Part shown: piece after piece, positions 6,956-17,500 of the stretch
How positions within the stretch are numbered: position 1 is the first letter of the stretch
How the letters are laid out: the number at the start of each line of letters is the position of its first letter
NCBI GenBank assembly: GCA_964458775.1
Contig: CAYWLQ010000079.1
Location: forward strand, 1-24,622
Source of the DNA: CAYWLQ01 sp964458775
GTDB taxonomy: Bacteria > Myxococcota_A > Polyangia > JAAYKL01
Direction: 5' to 3'
Length of the DNA stretch: 24,622 nucleotides
Notes under the pieces: generated by a model
Databases searched by the model: none
The model's input: the letters and a program-made list of their open reading frames with translations, nothing else
Told to the model about the DNA's origin: nothing
Made by a program: the position numbers and the translations under genes

Positions 6956-8794
6956 ATGAAATATTTGGTTGAGGTGATGTCATGGACAGCAATACTCCTG
7001 CTTTGTTCTATATTGTCAATGTGCGGCCAGTCGGGGAACGGAGATTCTGACGACAATACTGATAGCGACACCGGGAGCGGGGACGCGGATGCCGACTCAG
7101 ATACAGACGCCGATGCGGACGCGGATTCAGATACAGATACAGATACCGATGCGGATGCGGATTCAGATACAGACACGGATGCGGATGCGGACGCGGATGC
7201 GGATGCGGATGCCGACACGGATACGGATGCCGATTCGGACGCGGACGCGGATTCGGACACGGACACGGATGCCGATGCTGACACGGACTCAGATGCTGAC
7301 ACTGATACGGACACTGATACGGACACCGATACAGATACAAACACCGATGCCGGCGACATTTGCCAATATGAGTGCTTGGATCACTGTATGTCATGGGGAG
7401 GAACAGTTATGGACGGCACATGTCCAAATGATCAACGATGTTGCCAAGGAGCTGTGATTCCCGATACAGATTCGAGTTCTTCTGATGCTGATACTGATAC
7501 CGATACAGACACTGATACGGACACCGATACTGATACCGACACCGATACTGATACCGATACTGACACTGATACCGATACCGACACGGACACGGATTCCGAT
7601 ACGGATCCGGTGTGTGATACGACCTGGGATAGCGCCCGCAATAAGGGGGACGGCCTTGCCTTGACTCCGCCGATGGGATGGAACAGCTGGAATGTGTTCC
7701 ACGAAAACATCAATGAGAGCCAAATTAAGGAGATCGCCGATGCAATGGTCAGCACGGGCATGAAAGATGCAGGTTACCAGTATATAAATCTGGACGATAA
7801 CTGGATGGCTGCACGGGAAAACGGCAAAATGATGGTGGATAGAACACGCTTTCCAAACGGCATGGACGGGCTCGCAGAATACATTCATAGTCTGGGGTTG
7901 AAGCTTGGCATCTATGGTGATCGAGGCGTTGAGACTTGCCATAATTACAACAACAACATTACCAAGAACAGCGGTAGCTACGGATACGAGGAAAGTGATG
8001 CCCAGAGCTTTGCGTCCTGGGGAATTGACTATCTCAAATACGATAACTGCGATCCGGCTCCGGGAAGATCAGGGGATCAGGCACAGCGCGAAGACTACGA
8101 AAGAATGGCGGCGGCATTGCGGGCAACGGGCAGACCGATTGTTTTCAGCATCTGTGCCTGGGATTACAAGCCATGGATGGTAGAAGTGGGGCATTTATGG
8201 CGGAGCACCTTTGATATTGGTCCATGTTTCAGCGCGGCCAACGGGTGCAGCAGCTGGTTCCGAAATATCGACCAAATCATTGACGAGAACAACGAGTCGC
8301 CGGATGCTGCGGGGCCCGGGCATTGGAACGATCCGGATATGCTTGAGGTCGGCAATCGCGGCCTGTCGAACACCGAGGCCGCTTCCCATTTCAGTATGTG
8401 GGCGATCATGGCAGCGCCGCTCATCGCTGGGAACGACATTCGCAACATGCCCAATGAGATCCGCGATATTCTTATCAATAAGGAAGTTATCGCCGTGAAC
8501 CAAGATCCAGCCGGTTTTCAAGGCAAACGGATTGTTGATAACGGCGACCTCGAAGTCTGGATGAAACCTCTGTGTACCCGAGAAGGACATGAAAAGGCAG
8601 TGGCTCTTTTCAACCGAAGCGGCAACACTGCTCAGATTTCGGTGTCTTTCAGTGATATCGGCATTTCGGGAACAGCGACCGTCCGCAATCTCTGGACCCA
8701 TACGGATCTCGGAGAGTTCAACGGTTCATACTCAACCGACGTCCCCTCCCATGGGGTCGTGATGCTGAAGATCGTCGCCGTCGGAGTCAAGTAG
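6956..8794 (+). CDS. Secreted GH27 alpha-galactosidase with acidic linkers and Cys-rich module
   Basis: This 612-residue exported glycoside hydrolase is expected to remove alpha-1,6-linked galactose from galactomannan or raffinose-type sugars. It has a signal sequence ending near Cys23 (SMC, a weak lipobox), acidic linker 1 (residues 30-134), a six-Cys module (136-163, ending CC), acidic linker 2 (170-217) and a GH27 barrel from about 232 to the end. PMGWNSWN is at 239-246, the nucleophile is Asp363 in YLKYDNC and the acid/base is Asp420 in RSTFDI. GPGHWNDPDMLEVG and WAIMAAPLIAGND are also typical. AAGGAGA lies 7 nt before the ATG. The catalytic part is far richer in G+C than its neighbours (37 of 60 at 8281-8340), suggesting acquisition by transfer. 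Confidence 0.93.
   Translation: MKYLVEVMSWTAILLLCSILSMCGQSGNGDSDDNTDSDTGSGDADADSDTDADADADSDTDTDTDADADSDTDTDADADADADADADTDTDADSDADADSDTDTDADADTDSDADTDTDTDTDTDTDTNTDAGDICQYECLDHCMSWGGTVMDGTCPNDQRCCQGAVIPDTDSSSSDADTDTDTDTDTDTDTDTDTDTDTDTDTDTDTDTDTDSDTDPVCDTTWDSARNKGDGLALTPPMGWNSWNVFHENINESQIKEIADAMVSTGMKDAGYQYINLDDNWMAARENGKMMVDRTRFPNGMDGLAEYIHSLGLKLGIYGDRGVETCHNYNNNITKNSGSYGYEESDAQSFASWGIDYLKYDNCDPAPGRSGDQAQREDYERMAAALRATGRPIVFSICAWDYKPWMVEVGHLWRSTFDIGPCFSAANGCSSWFRNIDQIIDENNESPDAAGPGHWNDPDMLEVGNRGLSNTEAASHFSMWAIMAAPLIAGNDIRNMPNEIRDILINKEVIAVNQDPAGFQGKRIVDNGDLEVWMKPLCTREGHEKAVALFNRSGNTAQISVSFSDIGISGTATVRNLWTHTDLGEFNGSYSTDVPSHGVVMLKIVAVGVK
7043..7357 (+). repeat. Asp-Ala/Thr/Ser linker, first tract of the GH27 protein
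   Basis: About 105 residues are almost only D with A, T or S, encoded by GAT/GAC alternating with GCG, GCC, ACA, ACG, TCA and similar codons. The six-base periodicity makes it slippage-prone in steps that keep the frame. Confidence 0.9.
7463..7606 (+). repeat. Asp-Thr linker, second tract of the GH27 protein
   Basis: This tract is about 48 residues long and dominated by alternating D-T, placed between the Cys-rich module and the GH27 barrel. It is more regular than the first tract, suggesting more recent expansion. Confidence 0.9.
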
Positions 8795-8918
8795 GCTGAC
8801 CGGCGCGACGTCGAGTTGTACCCAGCAAGACGCATTTTTGAGAGTTGAAATTGGAGTTACCTTTTGAGATGATATGATGGATACGTTCGGATAATAAAGC
8901 AGATTATAAAGGGGGGGC

Positions 8919-8990
8919 AGTGTGCTGGGGTTAGTGTGCTGAGAATTATAGGCTTCGGTCGGCTCTAACAGTCGGTCTCTAACAGTCGGT
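8919..8990. repeat. Two 14-nt-spaced duplications at the recD 3' end
   Basis: AGTGTGCTG occurs at 8919 and 8933. CTCTAACAGTCGGT is doubled exactly at 8963-8976 and 8977-8990. The second pair covers the last codons and stop of recD. Confidence 0.9.
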
Positions 8991-10764
8991 CTTTTAGTCC
9001 TGATGCTCTGTTTGTTTCGAATTGTACTGCTTTGCGGAATACGGTCGAGGAGCCTATTACGGTCAGTTTCTGTTTTGCTCTTGTTATTGCTGTGTACAGC
9101 AGTTCTCTTACCATCACGGGCGATTGGGTTTCGGGTATTATCAGATATGCGTTGTCGTACTCGGAGCCTTGGGATTTATGAACGGTTATTGCAAATACTG
9201 TTTCAATTTCTGTAAGGCGGACGGATGAGATAAGTTTAAATGTATCTCCGTCGGTAAAAGCTATTTTTCTTGATATTCCTTGATTTGAATTTACTACTAT
9301 TCCGGTGTCTCCGTTGAAGAGTTCTGTATTGTAGTCGTTTTTTGTAACCATTACCGGTCGTCCCGGATAGTTTTTTTGATCTCTTATTAAAATCTTTCTT
9401 GCGGTCAGCATGTTTTCGATTTTGGAATTAAGAGTATATTGTCCGACCGGTCCTGTTCTGTGCGGTGTTAGCACACATAGTTTTCCGAGTCTCTTGAGCG
9501 CTTCATGAGGGGGAAGGTTGACAATATTTTTAAATATTGTTGAAAAATCATCGGCTGATTTATTTAATAAAATACTCACCGTTTTTTCGTCGCTTTCGGC
9601 GGCGTAAAAACCGACTTGGCCGGACGGATCATTTTGCAAAATGTTGAGAGCATCCTCTGCGTCTCCCGCTGTTACTGCTCGGGCTAATCTGCCTATACCT
9701 CCTTTGGAATCGAATCTAAAACTTCCTGTTAACCTAACAGATGCTTGGTCTAGGTTTGGTGTAGCAGCGCATGATGCGTCAAAGATGTCTGCCAGTACTG
9801 CTCCTGATTCAACCGATGCTAACTGATCTTTGTCACCAACGATGACAACTTTGGTATCAGGTTTTATCCTGCTTAACAAATCATGCATCAACGAAAGATC
9901 CGCCATGGAAGCTTCATCAAGTATAATGAGATCAGCACCCAGAATACGTTTTGATTGTGTCGGTGAAGTGTTAGCTTCCCAAGCTATGGTGTTTAAGAGT
10001 TTGTGAACAGTGTAAGCTCTTTGCGGAACAAATTTCTCAATTGCTCTGTAATTGTCTCCAAGCAAAGAAAGCGAATGTGAAAGCGATGCTTTTACCGATT
10101 CCCCCAGCCTTCTCGCCGCTTTTCCGGTGGGAGCTAACAGCTCAATCTTGGGTGCATATCCTTTGCTTGTATAAAATCGATACAAATTCAGTAAAAGCAC
10201 GCCGATAACAGTAGTTGTTTTTCCGGAACCCGGACCTCCGGTAATTATTGAGAGCTTGCGACGTACTGAGGTTTCAACGGCCTTTCTTTGACCGTTGTTG
10301 TTTTCAGGCGAAGGTCGGCCGAAAAGTTTAGTTAGATCTTTCTCAAGGGCTTCGTCGTCAAAGTCGATTTCTGCAGGAACATTCATGGTATGAAGCATTT
10401 GAGCCAGTTCCACTTCTTTGGTATAGTGACGATGCAAATACAGCCTGAATTTGTTGTCTAGCACGAGGGGTGTTGTTTTTTCTCCAAAAGACACACACTT
10501 GCTGTTTCGCAGAGAGTATAACCAATCGCTTAAGGGCGGCCATTTGAGTTTTGTATCTCCTTCTGAGGTTGTGACAGCTTTATCTGCAAAGAAATTTAGG
10601 TCTGCGCACAGGTGTCCGCGTCTGCTTTGTGAGAGCGCCAGAGCTGCTCCCAATAATACATTGGGGTTTGTTTCGTTACAAATGCGAGCTGCGGTAAGGG
10701 CAAAGTGATATTCCAATAGTGTAAAATATTCGAGTTCGAAAAGCTGTTTTAACGAGGCAGTCAT
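8965..10764 (-). CDS. recD: Exodeoxyribonuclease V subunit RecD
   Basis: This 599-residue subunit is the 5'-3' helicase motor of RecBCD. The Walker A loop GGPGSGKTT is at about residues 176-184, and a Walker B region with LIILDEASMADL follows about 100 residues later. The C-terminal superfamily 1B motifs FAITVHKSQGSEYD and LLYTAITRAKQKL are present. The N-terminal RecB-interacting region is shorter than the motor part, as usual. Its ATG overlaps the recB stop as ATGA, so it is translated with recB. The last residues and the TAG come from a 14-nt tandem duplication; without it the frame would run on. It converges with the alpha-galactosidase gene. Confidence 0.96.
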   Translation of the reverse strand: MTASLKQLFELEYFTLLEYHFALTAARICNETNPNVLLGAALALSQSRRGHLCADLNFFADKAVTTSEGDTKLKWPPLSDWLYSLRNSKCVSFGEKTTPLVLDNKFRLYLHRHYTKEVELAQMLHTMNVPAEIDFDDEALEKDLTKLFGRPSPENNNGQRKAVETSVRRKLSIITGGPGSGKTTTVIGVLLLNLYRFYTSKGYAPKIELLAPTGKAARRLGESVKASLSHSLSLLGDNYRAIEKFVPQRAYTVHKLLNTIAWEANTSPTQSKRILGADLIILDEASMADLSLMHDLLSRIKPDTKVVIVGDKDQLASVESGAVLADIFDASCAATPNLDQASVRLTGSFRFDSKGGIGRLARAVTAGDAEDALNILQNDPSGQVGFYAAESDEKTVSILLNKSADDFSTIFKNIVNLPPHEALKRLGKLCVLTPHRTGPVGQYTLNSKIENMLTARKILIRDQKNYPGRPVMVTKNDYNTELFNGDTGIVVNSNQGISRKIAFTDGDTFKLISSVRLTEIETVFAITVHKSQGSEYDNAYLIIPETQSPVMVRELLYTAITRAKQKLTVIGSSTVFRKAVQFETNRASGLKDRLLETDC

Positions 10765-13700
10765 TTGCGACCTCTTCCGGGGTTTTTTTCGTTTGTATCA
10801 GGAGCAAAAAATCCCGGCAAAGTAAGCTGCCGATTTCTGTCGGTAAGTTGGGTTGAGTCGGTGTTATATGATACTGACTGTGTTTTGTCAGGAATGTTCG
10901 AAGTATCCTGCTTAGGCAGTAAAATCGGTTGCCCTTTGAACAAACATGATAATCCTTCAATCAGTTCTTGTTTAGGGCGATCAAAGAATATACCGAACGG
11001 TTCTTTTGTTTTTCCTGTCATTCCGCGAAGGTAGAGATAAAAAACTCCTCCGAAGTGAAGATCATAAGAGTAGTTCTTAAGACTCATAGTCAGACGTCTA
11101 TGAAGTGCCGTTGCATACAAGTGATACTGCAAATAGTAGTGATGGTCGGCCATTGAGGTTTTTATAGCTTCCAAGTTATAGTTTTCGGTTTCGGCACCCA
11201 GATAATTAGACTTATAGTCGGCCAAATAGTATTTACCTCTATGTTCAAATACCAAATCGATAAAGCCGCGCATATAAGACGAGTGTGATGACAAAGAGAG
11301 TTGTCCCAATTCTTCTGCATAGAATCTGCCGCAGACTTGACAGTACTCGGTAAAAAGTCTGCTAATAGCGTTTGGCAAAGATGCTTCCGTCGTTGTCGGA
11401 AACAAAAATGTCTGCTCGCAAATTCTTTGATCCACAGAAATGTCAGATAAAGAAAATACAGCATCGTGTGCAACAAGAGGCTTGGATAGTATAGTGCGCA
11501 GGTCTAAGAATAAGGGCTCCTTCCATTCAGTATCAAAGCCGAAATCTGACAAAGCTTCGACAACTGTTTCATCCTTGGGGGTTTCAAAGTCCAAATTTTG
11601 AAAAATAGTGTGAAGAAAAATTCCAGCCGAGGCTCCGCGACAAAAGTTCAGCAGGCTCTTTTCTTCTGTATTTGTAATAGATTCTAAAGGAACTCTTATG
11701 CCTGTATTATCCGTGACGGGGAAATTGTTATTTTCAAATTCATCTTCAATTGTTTCAAATTCAACCTCTACACCCTTTGTCAACGAGGTAAAACTGGAGG
11801 TTATTAGGGGATGGCGAATATCTACATTAAACTCTCTCACTTCTAAAAAGTCCGCGGGTAATTCCTCTTTATAAGTCTCAACTTCATCTGAAAATATATT
11901 AAGTTTTGATATTCTGATAGCTTCGTCGGAGAGGTCTTCCCAGTATTTGAGCTTAGCTATCATTTCTTCATCGGATATCGGTATTTCTTGTTTTAATAAT
12001 TCACCAAATAACATTTTTCCTAATGAAGAATTATCCAAACCGTTAAACGCTCCCATGATTACAAAGCACTGATGCTTGGCTCTGGTAAGGGCGACATAGG
12101 TCAACCGAACACTTTCTGCTTCCTGTTCGAGCAGGTGTTGGTTGCGACATTGTTCTAAGATATTGCCCGAAATATCTAAAGTAAGAATATCATCTTCAGG
12201 AGAGTGATATAGGAGTGCCTCATCGTCTATTTCCGACAATCCTGACTTCCATAAGTACGGACAATAGACAATGTCAAATTCGAGACCTTTTGATTTATGC
12301 ATTGTAAGCACTTCCACTGCTTCGCTTTCACTCTCAAGTCTCAGCTCAGCCTCACTGAGGGATGACAGCTCAGCTGCTGCGTTTTGATATCTTTGTTCAA
12401 GCCACTGAATCAATGCTGTTCCGGCAGTTCCGTTTTGAACGATAAACCGATCGGCTAGATCGCAAAGATGACGATAATCTGTCATGATTCGTTCACCTCG
12501 GTTACTGCTGAGTATTCGCTCACCTAAGCTAATATGGTGAGTCACAGATGTCGATAGATCAAATTTGACACACTCATCTGAAGAGGGTAGGGGGGATTTT
12601 AAAATGCTATTACCAAGTCCTGAAATACAGGGCGGTTCATCTATTTCAACCGATAATATTTCCTGAAATACTCTAAACAGCCCCCATCTATTTAGAAGGT
12701 CTCTCCAAAACAAAAAACGCTCAGTCCACTTTTCCAATTCAAATGAGTCTTCAATAATTGTTTGTATATCTGATGCAGTAAAACCGAATAGGGTTGATGA
12801 TAGCGACGCTGTTATTGCACTTAGGTTTGAAGGATCATTTAAGGCTCGCAGCAAAAGGTGCAGATTAAGGGCTTCTTGTGTGTCAAAGACGCTGTGATCT
12901 TTTAATAATACAGCAGCAATAGAGGCAGCGTTGAGAGCACCTTTAAAAAGCTCTGCCTGTTTATTGGTTCTAACCAGCACGGCAATTCTTGAAGGTGTAA
13001 TCTGATTGCCGTTCTTATCTTTTTGTCCGAGAAGTTTTTTAATATCGGCTGCAACTGCCTTTGGTATATTTGTCTCAAAAAAATAAGCCGGAATATAATT
13101 TGCTTCTTCAACATTTGCTTCTTCTCTACTGACAAATTTAAAGTCAATTGCTCCTACAGAACCCGGCACAGCTAACAAATCTTCTGCACCTTCTCTGTGG
13201 TAAACTTCTGTAAAACAAATTTCTTCGAATAAGAAAGGGTTGGTTTGATTGAGGAACAAAGTATTGACCGCACGAATCATTGATGGGTCGGAACGATAAT
13301 TAGTATTTAGAGTAAACTTGTTTTCAGATGCGGCCCTTACCGCTTGAAGATAGGTATAGATGTCTCCGCCTCTGAATGCGTAGATTGATTGCTTGGGATC
13401 ACCTATAACAAAAAACGGTGCGTTGCTGTATTTAAATGCCCGCTCAAAGATTTCGTATTGTACTTTGTCCGTATCTTGGAATTCATCGATAAGAACCGCC
13501 TTAAATTTTTCTCTCAATATAGAAACAAAAACCTCAGAACCGGATGCGAACAAGGCCGAATGTACTTGTTTGAGCATGTCATCGTAAGTGCGCAGCTCTC
13601 TGTCCCTTTTAACCTTTTCAAAGGTTTCACGGCATTCTTCTATAAATCTCAACTTAAACTCTAACAGCAGATTATCAAAAAGACCGTATGCTTGCAGCAG

Positions 13701-14561
13701 TTCATTTATTGCTTCAAAAAAATCATGAGAAGGAGGATCTTTTCCTTCTTTGGTCTTATCCTTTATAGCGGAACTCGAAAAACGATTGGCAAGATCCCAC
13801 TGCGTTAACAGGCATGGTTCAGAGCATGAAAGCTCTGCGGAAAGTCGATCAAGCCAATTGTGCACATAATCACGCCGGTATGTTTTATGGCTTAAAGAAG
13901 GGTGCGTTACGATGAGTTGTTCTAGGTAGTCTCGGTCTAGGTTGAGACAATCTTTGGCTTTGAGATAGGCAGAACGATATAAAGAAGATGGATTTACCGC
14001 TTCGCATATTGTAGGTCTTATACGTATAAGACCGGGGCCTAAGGCTTTGCGTAATAAGCCGGACATCTTTTTAGGCGTCATACCTATATATTGAATATAT
14101 TCAAGAAAAAGACTATTATTACAATTAGCTGTATAATTTATAAAATAGTCAGATGCTATTTCATCTATAATTGCGTCAGTGTTGGCTGATAATTCAGCAT
14201 CAAACGAAACGCCGCTGTCAAATGCATATTCCTGAAGCAGTCTGCTGCAAAAACCGTGAATCGTAGAAATATTGACCCTGTCCATGCATGCAAGAGCAGT
14301 GCGAAGTTTATACATCTGCTCTCGGTTAAGGTTTGAAGAGTCTTTAAGTGCATCCTGAATTCTGTTTCTTATTTTGGTTTTTAGTTCTCCTGCAGCGGCA
14401 TCGGTAAAGGTAACGGTTAGAATCTCTTCAGCATCCAGGTTGCGTTCAAGAATAAGCCGTGTAAATAGTGTGCATATGGCATAAGTCTTTCCGCAACCGG
14501 CACTTGCTTCTATAACTTGAAATCCGTTTAGGGGTTGATTATCGGGACTAAATAATTTCAT
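10761..14561 (-). CDS. recB: Exodeoxyribonuclease V subunit RecB
   Basis: This 1266-residue protein is the 3'-5' helicase and nuclease subunit of RecBCD, which resects double-strand breaks and degrades linear foreign DNA. The UvrD-like motor has Walker A EASAGCGKT (18-26), motif Ia-like LTVTFTDAAAGELK, Walker B VLIDEFQDTD, and motif VI VALTRAKHQ. The C-terminal nuclease is intact: Asp1102 (GFIDLVF), Asp1115 and Lys1117 (DYKSN), with the same 13-residue Asp-Asp spacing as the E. coli enzyme (1067/1080/1082). It overlaps recC and recD by 4 nt on either side. Confidence 0.97.
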   Translation of the reverse strand: MKLFSPDNQPLNGFQVIEASAGCGKTYAICTLFTRLILERNLDAEEILTVTFTDAAAGELKTKIRNRIQDALKDSSNLNREQMYKLRTALACMDRVNISTIHGFCSRLLQEYAFDSGVSFDAELSANTDAIIDEIASDYFINYTANCNNSLFLEYIQYIGMTPKKMSGLLRKALGPGLIRIRPTICEAVNPSSLYRSAYLKAKDCLNLDRDYLEQLIVTHPSLSHKTYRRDYVHNWLDRLSAELSCSEPCLLTQWDLANRFSSSAIKDKTKEGKDPPSHDFFEAINELLQAYGLFDNLLLEFKLRFIEECRETFEKVKRDRELRTYDDMLKQVHSALFASGSEVFVSILREKFKAVLIDEFQDTDKVQYEIFERAFKYSNAPFFVIGDPKQSIYAFRGGDIYTYLQAVRAASENKFTLNTNYRSDPSMIRAVNTLFLNQTNPFLFEEICFTEVYHREGAEDLLAVPGSVGAIDFKFVSREEANVEEANYIPAYFFETNIPKAVAADIKKLLGQKDKNGNQITPSRIAVLVRTNKQAELFKGALNAASIAAVLLKDHSVFDTQEALNLHLLLRALNDPSNLSAITASLSSTLFGFTASDIQTIIEDSFELEKWTERFLFWRDLLNRWGLFRVFQEILSVEIDEPPCISGLGNSILKSPLPSSDECVKFDLSTSVTHHISLGERILSSNRGERIMTDYRHLCDLADRFIVQNGTAGTALIQWLEQRYQNAAAELSSLSEAELRLESESEAVEVLTMHKSKGLEFDIVYCPYLWKSGLSEIDDEALLYHSPEDDILTLDISGNILEQCRNQHLLEQEAESVRLTYVALTRAKHQCFVIMGAFNGLDNSSLGKMLFGELLKQEIPISDEEMIAKLKYWEDLSDEAIRISKLNIFSDEVETYKEELPADFLEVREFNVDIRHPLITSSFTSLTKGVEVEFETIEDEFENNNFPVTDNTGIRVPLESITNTEEKSLLNFCRGASAGIFLHTIFQNLDFETPKDETVVEALSDFGFDTEWKEPLFLDLRTILSKPLVAHDAVFSLSDISVDQRICEQTFLFPTTTEASLPNAISRLFTEYCQVCGRFYAEELGQLSLSSHSSYMRGFIDLVFEHRGKYYLADYKSNYLGAETENYNLEAIKTSMADHHYYLQYHLYATALHRRLTMSLKNYSYDLHFGGVFYLYLRGMTGKTKEPFGIFFDRPKQELIEGLSCLFKGQPILLPKQDTSNIPDKTQSVSYNTDSTQLTDRNRQLTLPGFFAPDTNEKNPGRGRK

Positions 14562-17500
14562 GTTGTTTTTGACTTCTTTTGGAAAGACTGCACCAACGGA
14601 CCGAATGCAATAAGAGCTGTTTCTACAAAATCCATATCATCAAAAAACTGCTCTGCTTGGTTGTGAATCTCAATGGGTTTAGAAAACGGATTAAGACCTC
14701 TAAATGCGGTTCGTATATATGCACTCGAAAGCAGATTCTTCTTGAGCAATTCCTGTTCCGCTTGACCTAAAATTTTATCAAGCGGTTTGGAATCCAGATA
14801 ATCCTTGGCAAATTTATAAGAAATTTTTCCGAATAAAGGAAGAGGGCGAGAAAGCCCGTCCAGGTACAAAGAAACTAAATCTTTGAGAATTTCTGAAGGA
14901 TTTTTGGGAACTGCCAAGGTGCTGACATTTAGTTCTCTTTTGTCGGAAGAAATCAGCAGAGCATCGCTTGCGGTTATCTCACATGCTGTTGCTAACAGAT
15001 GACGCAAATAAAGCGAAGTCAGCAAGCTTTCATATCTGTATTTTGAAAATACAAATTCTGTAAGGCCGCCTGTTCTGAGGCCGGTAAGCTCTCCTAAGAT
15101 TTTTACAGGTTTGTTATCTATTACAAGATCAATGTCAATAGGGAATGGCTTTAGCGGAGATCCTAATGAAAGAGATTCTAATTTTTGCATAAAATTTTCT
15201 GCTTCATAAGACATTCGTTTAAATAAGACGCTTCCAAACTCACCGGGCGGCAGCAGACCTAATGCTCTCAACTCAGACTCCAGCAGATTTGGTAAGGCTC
15301 CTGATATGCTGAGACGCATCATGGTATCCCATATGACGTTGTTGGAATTAGGATCTCCCAACGGTTCGATGTCAGATAGCTGTTGTGACATCCAAGGAAA
15401 ACGAATTCCCAGTTTGTGAGAGAGAATAAATTTTGAAGAGTCGTTTAAAAATCTAATAAGGTCATCCGGAGAAACGATATCATTTTCTCGGTGTTTGGTA
15501 ATAGTAATGTCAAAAAAAGGCTTATCCTGCGCGGGCGGCATTATCATTGCTTTGGTACATAGTAAAGCAGCTCTATTGTAGCTGAACAAGCCGCCGGATA
15601 GTGTGTCTTTTCCTTTATCTGAACGAGTGTCGAAATACTCGATACAATAAGGCGATACAGGATGAGTAAGAACAATTTCGTTGTTCTTTAGACCGAATCG
15701 CAACTTCATTAACTCTATTAAATCGGTAACAACCGGTGACGGAGGAATGTCTCCTCCTTCTCTTATATCTCTTCCAATATAGGTTAGAATTAAAGAATTT
15801 CTCGCTGACAGCAAGGCTTCTAAACAACGATAGCGATCATCATCTCCAATTGATCTGTCGCCCCTTTTTGATACTTGAGTTGTTTTGTCAAAACTGAGAG
15901 ATGCTTTTCTTCTAGGAAAAGTACCCTCGTTGAGGCCCATTACACAAACGATTTTGAAAGGAATGCAGGACATATATTCGATATCAGCAAAGGTTACGCC
16001 GAAAGGATGCCATGCCTTGCGATATTCAAAAGACTCAAGGCGTTTTTGCAGTACTTTTTTTACCACTGAAAAAGTTATCTTTTGGTTAAAAAGCGCTGTT
16101 CGGCAGGTCTTTACAAAACGCGAAATTTCCTGTCTTATCAATGTTAGCTCATCAGCATAGTTAAGATTATCTTCAGACAATAGATTGTGGAGAATTTGCC
16201 TTAGTATTTCTGCCCAGTCATGGGGAGTTTTAGGGACAGAAAATGCGCGAACTATGTCAAACAAGCATTGTGAAAATTCGACAAATCGTGACAATCGATC
16301 TCTGTTATCTGTTTGGACATCACCGAAAGGAGAAGTCTCTTCCACTAAAACTCTATCACCGGGTTGAACAGCCAAAGCTATCAGCAGTCTATCAAGGCCG
16401 AATTGCCAGGTGTTTTCCTGAAACTCAGGGCGACCGAAAGATGCTTTGTGTTCAGGATCAATTCCCCATCTGACCCCCGCTTCTGAGAGTTGTTGTTCAA
16501 GTTTAATAATATCGGAGACACCGAGGCCGAACTTTAATCGTACCGGTTCGCAAATTAGAAAATCAAATACTTCACGTACGGTTAATCTGGTACCTGCCAG
16601 GTTGAGACAGCGCAAAAATGCCCTGATGGTTTCAAATCGAGAGTAGGATGTAACTGTATTAAAAGGAAGCGTAATATCGCCGGTCCCGAATACCGACTGT
16701 ATGTAGGGTTCATAATCTCTGATATTTGGAGCGAGTACCACAATATCGTCTGTAGACACTGATCCATTGGATTGTTCAATGCGTTCTAAAAGACGATCTT
16801 TTAGGACTTCAAGCTCGCGTAAAGGACTTGTGCAAGAGTGAATCTGTATGGACAGATCGTTGTTCTTATAAGGTTGTTCTGCTTTTGGTGAACGCAGATG
16901 AAGTATATCTGATTGAATTAGCTGAAGTTGGGAAGGGCATGAGGACAATGCAGGATCATTGTGCAGGTCACCCATCGGTTCGAGATATGAACAGGACTCC
17001 TCCAGCAACCACTGAAAGTCACTGCCGCATTTTCCCCATGATGCGAGTAAAGGATGATGTAATCCGTCTTCTGAATTTGAGAAACCGGCTTCTTGAAACT
17101 TTGAGCTTCTAATTTCCGCCCACCATTCGGCAGAGGGACTAAGAGAAAACATATGGATTTCCATATATCTAGAAAGTACGGATAATGCGGACATGTACAA
17201 GGGAGAAAAAGATGATACACAAAAAAAGAACAGTCTTTTAAACGGAAGTTTTCTTATTCTTGTTTCAGGTTTTTCTATAAAAGTTGTAACCGCCTTTGAG
17301 ATATAGTTGTTGCCGTGTCGTTCAAGCAGCATCCGAAATAGCTGCGGTTGCCATCCTCTATCTTGCGCGGTTTCCTTTTGCTCCTCCCAATCTAACAGCA
17401 TTTGAGGTCGATACTGAGCGTATTCACAAAAAACTCTTGCGATACTGCGAGCAATACCTAGTCGCGCTGCTTCTGATGAAACTGACTGTAAATATCGATT

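Noticed and set aside
6952..7359. Minus-strand open frame of Ser-Val-Ser-Ala repeats opposite the first acidic linker
   Set aside because: It is the antisense shadow of the Asp codons; the plus frame has the signal peptide, ribosome site and enzyme domain.
7043..7606. Regular repeats that could suggest a CRISPR array
   Set aside because: There are no unique spacers; the repeats are in-frame codons of an acidic linker.
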